A stretch of DNA of 64,000 bases from Neocallimastix lanati (nom. inval.) (taxonomy: Eukaryota; Neocallimastigomycota; Neocallimastigomycetes; Neocallimastigales; Neocallimastigaceae), in NCBI GenBank assembly GCA_016946835.1, contig JACVTC010000052.1, positions 462,501 to 526,500 on the forward strand. The letters are read 5' to 3'. The position numbers were made by a program, and so were the translations under genes. Below are positions 50,346 to 64,000 of this stretch, in pieces (positions within the stretch are counted from its first letter, which is position 1; each line of letters opens with the position of its first letter). The notes beneath the pieces were generated by a model that was not told where the DNA came from, did no database searches, and worked only from the letters and a program-made list of their open reading frames with translations.

Positions 50346-51424
50346 TAACTACAAACAATATAATAAATAAAATAAAATAAAATAATAAAAATAAAATAAT
50401 AAAAAATTAAAATAAAATAAAATTAGTTATAAAAATAAATAAAATAAATAATAAATAAATATTTATTTATTGATGAAATATTAAATAATCAAATAAAAAG
50501 ACTTTTTTATTTATCTATTCATACATTTTCTACTAAATAATACTTTAATTAATTTAATCCGTTTAATAAAAAAAAAAATAAATAAATAAATAAATAAAAA
50601 ATAAAAATAAAAAATTAAAATTATATTGGAAAAATATAAATTTTAAGCATTACGTCTTATTTTTATTTTTAATTCACATTTTTAATAGATTTAATATTAG
50701 AAAAAAAAAATTATAAATAGATAAGCAATTTTTTTTTAATTAATTTTTTTTTTTTATTTTTTTAAAGTTTCAAAAAAAAAAAAAAGTTTAGATATTTTAA
50801 TCTTTAATTTTTTTTATTAATTTTAATTTTATTAAGATGCCCAGCTTATGAATAGTATATGAATTACAAATTTTATAATCTAAGATTGTATATAATATTA
50901 TGAACATTATAAGCAAATTTACTTTATATTCGGAGACATTAACTATATAATAATATAATCATAAAATTATTAAATTTTAATAAAAATAAACTTTATTTTA
51001 AGCAAAAAGAAACAGGAAAAATAAAAAAAATAAAATAAAATAAAATAAAAAAATAAAATTAAAATAAAATTTAAAAAAATAAAAAATAAAAATAAATAAA
51101 AAAAAAAGATAATTTAAAGAAATTATAATTTTTATCTTTTTTTAATATTTATTATCATATTTTTTTTAAAAAAAATTAATATACAAATATTTAAATAAAA
51201 TTATTTTTTTTTTTATTATTTATTTTTTTTTTTTTTATATTTGTTAACTTATCTTTGCAAACAAAAAAAAATAAGAAGAAATAAAAAAAAATTAAAAATT
51301 AAAAAAAGAAAAATTCTAGCTTAAAAAGATTTTACTTTAAGTATCTTTTATAAATTTATTTATCTTTTTTTCTTTTTTTTTTTTATATAAAATACAATTA
51401 TATAAAATACAACTTCATGGAAAA
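50346..51424. other. AT-rich upstream region of GPCR copy A
   Basis: Mostly AAAT-type simple sequence. Blocks at 50500-50570, 50640-50700 and 51310-51424 recur upstream of GPCR copy B (58018-58090, 58170-58240, 58510-58575), so the promoter region was duplicated with the gene. Confidence 0.6.
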
Positions 51425-55440
<4,016 letters not shown>

Positions 55441-55452
55441 ATAAAATAAAAA

Positions 55453-55506
<54 letters not shown>

Positions 55507-55639
55507 AAAAAATAAATAAATAAATAATTAAATAATTAAATAATTAAATAATAATTAAATAATTATACAGAAATATTATTATTTATTTCATTTTCTATTG
55601 GAAATGTAAATTTTATTTAAATTTTTTTTGTTATTAAAC
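55441..55639. other. Spacer with poly-A tract
   Basis: Poly-A run (55457-55504) and AAAT/AATT repeats 3' of GPCR copy A. No gene. Confidence 0.6.
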
Positions 55640-56045
55640 TTAGAGCAGAAACAAATAAAGAAAATTAGGAAGGAGGAAATGCAAAGTATATTATAGTGGA
55701 AATGAAGATAATAGTAAGATATTTAATGGAACTTTAGAGAAGATATAAATAAAGAAAAATATGAGTGGTGAAATGCTATTATTTATTTATTTGTTTATTT
55801 GTTTATTTATTTTTTTATTTTTTGTTTTTTTTTATTGTTTTTTGTTTTTTGACAAGTTATAGTGGAAATGAAGATTTAGTGAAATATTTAATTGAACTTG
55901 GAACAGACATAAATAAAGAAAATGAGAATGAAAGAACATTATTATTTATTGTATATTTATAGTGAAAATGAAAATTTGGTGAAATATTTAGTTGAACTTG
56001 AGCAGATATAATTAAATAAAATAAATATGAGAAATATTCAGAATT
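55640..56045 (+). pseudogene. Ankyrin-gene remnant (unit B)
   Basis: Three successive ankyrin-like pieces, all marked by agtggaaatgaaga/gtgaaaatgaaaat followed by codons for LVKYLIELGTDINKENENE. They are separated by stops and a TTTATTTG insertion. The last piece (55961-56045) repeats 50281-50345 nearly exactly. It marks the start of the second duplication unit. Confidence 0.7.
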
Positions 56046-56166
56046 GTTAATTAATTAACATTTTTCTCAAGAATCATAAATAATCATCTAAATTCATTAT
56101 ATTTATATATATATATTTATTTATTTATTTATTTCATAATATTTATAATGCCAATGACATAACTTT

Positions 56167-56597
56167 AAATTTTTTTTTAACGACCGTAGCAGGACTTCTC
56201 CCCAGCTTCACATCCGTAAATACATAATGGTTTATTACTGGAGCCTTTATCTAACTTCCTACTTAGTAGGTGGGGCTGTCCCTGCTGGACTGCCTTTCAG
56301 TTCTTCTGCATTGGCTCTCCTTACTTAAATTTTTCATATGTCACCATATGTTTTGTATCTCCTCATAAGAAACTTTCCATACATACTCAACCCTCTCAGA
56401 CCTGCAAGAAGTGTAAATTGATGAAAGTTGAATTATTGTTATAGAGGTATCAAATGGGTATATTTACCTGAAAACCTTAACCACCTAATAACGAAAAACC
56501 AGTAGAAAAAACGCTGCAGGTATAGGGCGGGATAGAACCAGGAACCTTATGCTCTCAAAACATATGTCTTAACAGCCATGATAAAACCTGGAACGGC
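56167..56597 (-). mobile_element. SINE-like element with tRNA-derived head
   Basis: A block far richer in G and C than its surroundings, about 430 bp. Read on the minus strand, the 5' end carries a tRNA-like arm: GTTAAGAC, a 5-bp stem with a 7-base loop TTTGAGA (about 56548-56564), then GGTTCTATCCC (56539-56529), which fits the Pol III B box with one mismatch. The other end is an A-rich tail (ttaaaaaaaaattta at 56179-56165). TAACTTT (plus strand) stands at both borders (56160-56166 and 56598-56604) and may be the target duplication. No second copy lies in the window and the A box is not convincing, so the class is a proposal. Confidence 0.5.
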
Positions 56598-56604
56598 TAA
56601 CTTT

Positions 56605-57075
56605 TGATACGGTACCACACTAAAAACAGATTATTAGAAATAGTTTTAAAAATTAGTTAGAATAATGATTGGTAGATAAATAAATTAGACTAAATAGTTA
56701 GATACATATTTTGATAATTAATTAGGAATTAAATGGAGAGTTCTTTGTTATATTAGAGGAAATATATAATAAAGATACTTCAAAATAACAGGTTCATTAT
56801 TACAGAATATAATAGTTGATAGAGTAATAAATATTAATTCTTAAGTGTATTAGACAGTTAGTGAGAAAGATAATAATAAATATATAACTTGTATTTTTAT
56901 ATTTTTGTAAACATTGAGAATTATGTAATAAAAATAAATAAAGAAATAAAAATAAATAAATAAAGACAAATCTTTAAGTTTAAATTATATATTTAGATTT
57001 ATACATTATGTGTTATTATTATATTTATTAGAATATATTATTTTGTCAATAATTCCCTTCTGACAACATCCAAAC
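56605..57075 (-). other. LTR-like stretch, unproven
   Basis: On the minus strand it opens TGTTGTCAGAAGGGAATTATTGACA (in two pieces: TGTTGTCAGAAGGG and AATTATTGACA, 57071-57047) and contains AATAAA-type signals and runs typical of retroelement termini in AT-rich fungi. No partner repeat or internal region is visible. Could be a solo LTR. Confidence 0.25.
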
Positions 57076-58575
57076 AAATAAAATTATTTAGACACACCTT
57101 TAAATATAAAAGTTACATATCACTTTTGATGAAGAGTGAAATTATAAATTCAAATATTATAATAAAATTTACTTAAAAATTAATTTTTAACAATAAATTA
57201 TATTAAATTATCTGAACCTTAAATAATTCACCTTAATAAAATTAAAATTAAAAATCAATCGTGATCTTCTAGAAAAATTGGATTTCTAGAAAAATATTGT
57301 AACAATTTTAGAAGACAACTTTTAATAATCTTATTTTTATCAACGATATTATTTCTTTATTTTCTTTATTGTTATTCTTTTATTTCTTTATCATTCCTTT
57401 ATTTCTATAATCAAATATAATTATTCTTTTATTTCTTTTAATATAATATATTTATTCTTTTATTTCTTTTTCTTACCACAATTATAAATACTTTAAATTT
57501 ATGTAAAAATATAAATACCTGTAAATATTTCTTTTAATTATTCGTCGTTGTTTAAATTATTAAATTAATAAAATAATAAATAATAAACAAAATAAAACAA
57601 AATAAATTCAATTAGATAATTTATTTATAAAAATTAATAAAGATGAATAATAATTATTTAACATTATAATTAAATAAATATTAAATAAAATAGCTTAATA
57701 CAATTACAAAATTTAGCTATAGTTTAGGATAGTTTAGAAATATTAGAATAAATTAATAGTAAAAAAAAATTTTTCTATAAAATGATTATACTAAATAATT
57801 AATAAAAATTTATTATATATAAAATTATTATAAACAAAGTTAATAATAGAAATTTAATAGTAAAACTTTAATAAAAAAAATAAAAATTGATAATTCATTT
57901 AATGTGTAATTAAATAATTATTAATTTAGTTAATAAAAATTATTTATAATTATTATTAAACTAGAAAATAAATAATAATAAATAATAATAAATAATAAAA
58001 AATAAAAAATAATTAAATAAAAAGACCTTTTTATTTCTCTATTCATTCATTTTATACTAAATAATACTTTAATTTTAGTCCGTTTAATAATAATAATAAA
58101 AAAAAATAAATAAATAATAAAAAAAAAAAAAAAAATTAAACCGAAAATTATAAATATAATTATAATGGAAAAATATAAATTATAAGTATTATGTCTTATT
58201 TCTATTTTTAGTTTACATTTTTAATAGATTTAATATTAGGAAAAAAAAAAAAGTTTCAAAAAATAAAAAAAAGCAGGAAAAATAAATAAATAAAATTAAA
58301 AAATAAAATTTAAAAAAATAAAAAAAATAATAATAATAAAAATTAAAATTTTTATCATTCAAAAAAAAAAAAAAAATAATAAAAAAAAATTTTATCATAT
58401 TTATTTAAAAAATAATTAATATACATATATATATAAAACATATAAAAAAAATTTTTTTTTTTTATATTTGAAGGCTATCTTTACAACCAAAAAAAATAAA
58501 AAAAAATAAAAAAAATACTAGCTTATAAAGGTTTTACTTTAAGACTCTTCTATAAATTTATTTTTTTATAGAAAA
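57076..58575. other. AT-rich upstream region of GPCR copy B
   Basis: The part from about 57960 to 58575 repeats the upstream region of copy A. The part before it has no counterpart there and no gene. A TTATTTCTTTATT repeat lies at 57355-57475. Confidence 0.55.
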
Positions 58576-62518
<3,943 letters not shown>

Positions 62519-62519
62519 A

Positions 62520-62674
62520 GAAATAAAAATAAAAATAAAAATAAACAAAAATAAAAATATAAAAAAAAGAAAAAATAAAATAAACAAAAATAAAAATATA
62601 AAAAAAAGAAAAAATAAAATAAACAAAAATAAAAATATAAAAAAAAGAAAAAATAAAATAAACAAAAATAAAAA

Positions 62675-62720
<46 letters not shown>

Positions 62721-62770
62721 TAAAAAAAAAAATAAAAATATGAAAAAAAAGAAAAAATAAAATAAACAAA
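62520..62770. repeat. 39-bp minisatellite downstream of GPCR copy B
   Basis: A unit of the form aaacaaaaataaaaatataa-aaaaaagaaaaaataaaat is repeated three full times (about 62545-62660) with further partial copies to 62770. Only C and G positions break the A/T background, and they keep the register. Confidence 0.8.
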
Positions 62771-62966
62771 AAAAAAAAAAAAAAAAAAAACATAAATTTA
62801 ATTCATAAAACTCATAGATAAATATTTATCTATGGTTTAATATATTGATATTATAAAGTATAAATTTATTATTAAGATTTATTTTATTTATTATAATAAA
62901 AGTCATCATTTATTTATATTATTTATTTCTTTTTTTTTTTTATAAATTGGTCAATTTTTATAAGTA

Positions 62967-63000
<34 letters not shown>

Positions 63001-63001
<1 letters not shown>

Positions 63002-63232
63002 ATATTGATAAAGCCCAAAACATAATTGTGGTTAAATGTGAGGGAGCTACATCAAAAACTACAACAGTTTCTAATTGTCTTTCTTTATTTCATTCAAGTA
63101 CTGTAAGTCTCTATTACATACAATTTCAAAAAAAACTTTTAAAAACATAATATAAATGCATATGTTTCAATAATGTCAACCAAATGATTACCTGTACTAC
63201 CAATGATTGTACTACAGGTTTAGGAATAATTT
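63001..63232 (+). pseudogene. Fragment of a Cys-containing secreted-type repeat protein
   Basis: The plus strand at about 63007-63108 codes DKAQNIIVVKCEGATSKTTT then VSNCLSLFHSST, followed by a GTAAGT donor-like site. A second frame at 63176-63232 codes VNQMITCTTNDCTTGLGII and a stop. The short Cys-x-Cys spacing with Ser/Thr resembles repeat units of the large Cys-rich extracellular proteins common in gut fungi (IKC...C type), as I recall them. No start codon or complete gene is present, so this is a remnant or a terminal exon of an unannotated gene. Confidence 0.35.
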
Positions 63233-63331
63233 AATCTTAATAATTGTATGAATATATTGATACAAAATTTTTTAATTTCTACCTTTGTAAATATTTTTTT
63301 TTTTCATTATTATTAGTTTTATTTTTAATTC

Positions 63332-64000
<669 letters not shown>

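Overview
The window looks like nuclear DNA of an anaerobic gut fungus (Neocallimastigomycota, such as Neocallimastix, Anaeromyces or Piromyces). The evidence is extreme A+T richness, long poly-A/poly-T tracts and ATT/AAT microsatellites between genes, short GT-AG introns made almost only of A and T, expanded ankyrin-repeat genes, Ty1/copia elements, a bacterial-looking single-exon methyltransferase, and class C GPCRs that carry a bacterial solute-binding-protein-like ectodomain. This assignment is an inference from gene content; no rRNA or other marker gene is present.

Layout. 0.35-1.25 kb: decayed copy of an ANKRD13-type exon. 2.36-5.32 kb (-): intact-looking five-exon ANKRD13-like gene (614 codons). 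5.3-9.2 kb: AT-rich spacer ending in an ATTATTT array. About 9.25-12.18 kb (+): old LTR element without recognisable pol. 12.5-13.2 kb (-): second decayed ANKRD13 copy. 15.3-17.2 kb (-): frameshifted coiled-coil/MORN-like gene with a degenerate partial duplicate beside it. 19.4-21.5 kb (+): seven-exon LRR type-I membrane protein. 24.2-25.7 kb (+): ankyrin protein. 27.1-27.9 kb (-): SAM methyltransferase. 31.0-34.6 kb (-): two decayed copia fragments. 35.7-37.9 kb (-): Gln-rich protein with repeated CCAAT boxes upstream. 38.53-43.75 kb (-): complete copia element with matching LTRs, inserted in an ATT microsatellite. 44.9-46.9 kb (-): truncated gag/protease copia remnant and probable LTR. 48.3-49.3 kb (+): ankyrin protein. 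49.9-62.5 kb (+): tandem duplication, each unit being an ankyrin remnant followed by a five-exon GPCR gene; the first GPCR has two frameshifts and the second is open throughout. A SINE-like, tRNA-headed insertion lies at 56.2-56.6 kb. 62.5-64 kb: minisatellite, a small Cys-containing coding remnant and a 260-bp ATT tract.

How the genes may work together. The membrane and receptor genes (two GPCR copies, one LRR receptor-like protein) and the ankyrin genes suggest a sensing/scaffold neighbourhood. The ANKRD13 family carries the domain called GPCR-chaperone and is known for ubiquitin-dependent membrane-protein trafficking, so a link to the GPCRs is possible but is only inferred from co-occurrence. 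The most notable items are the tandem GPCR/solute-binding fusions, the LRR gene with one repeat per exon at a constant intron phase, and the copia primer-binding sites that match the anticodon arm of tRNA-Lys(CUU), implying priming by a 5' tRNA half.
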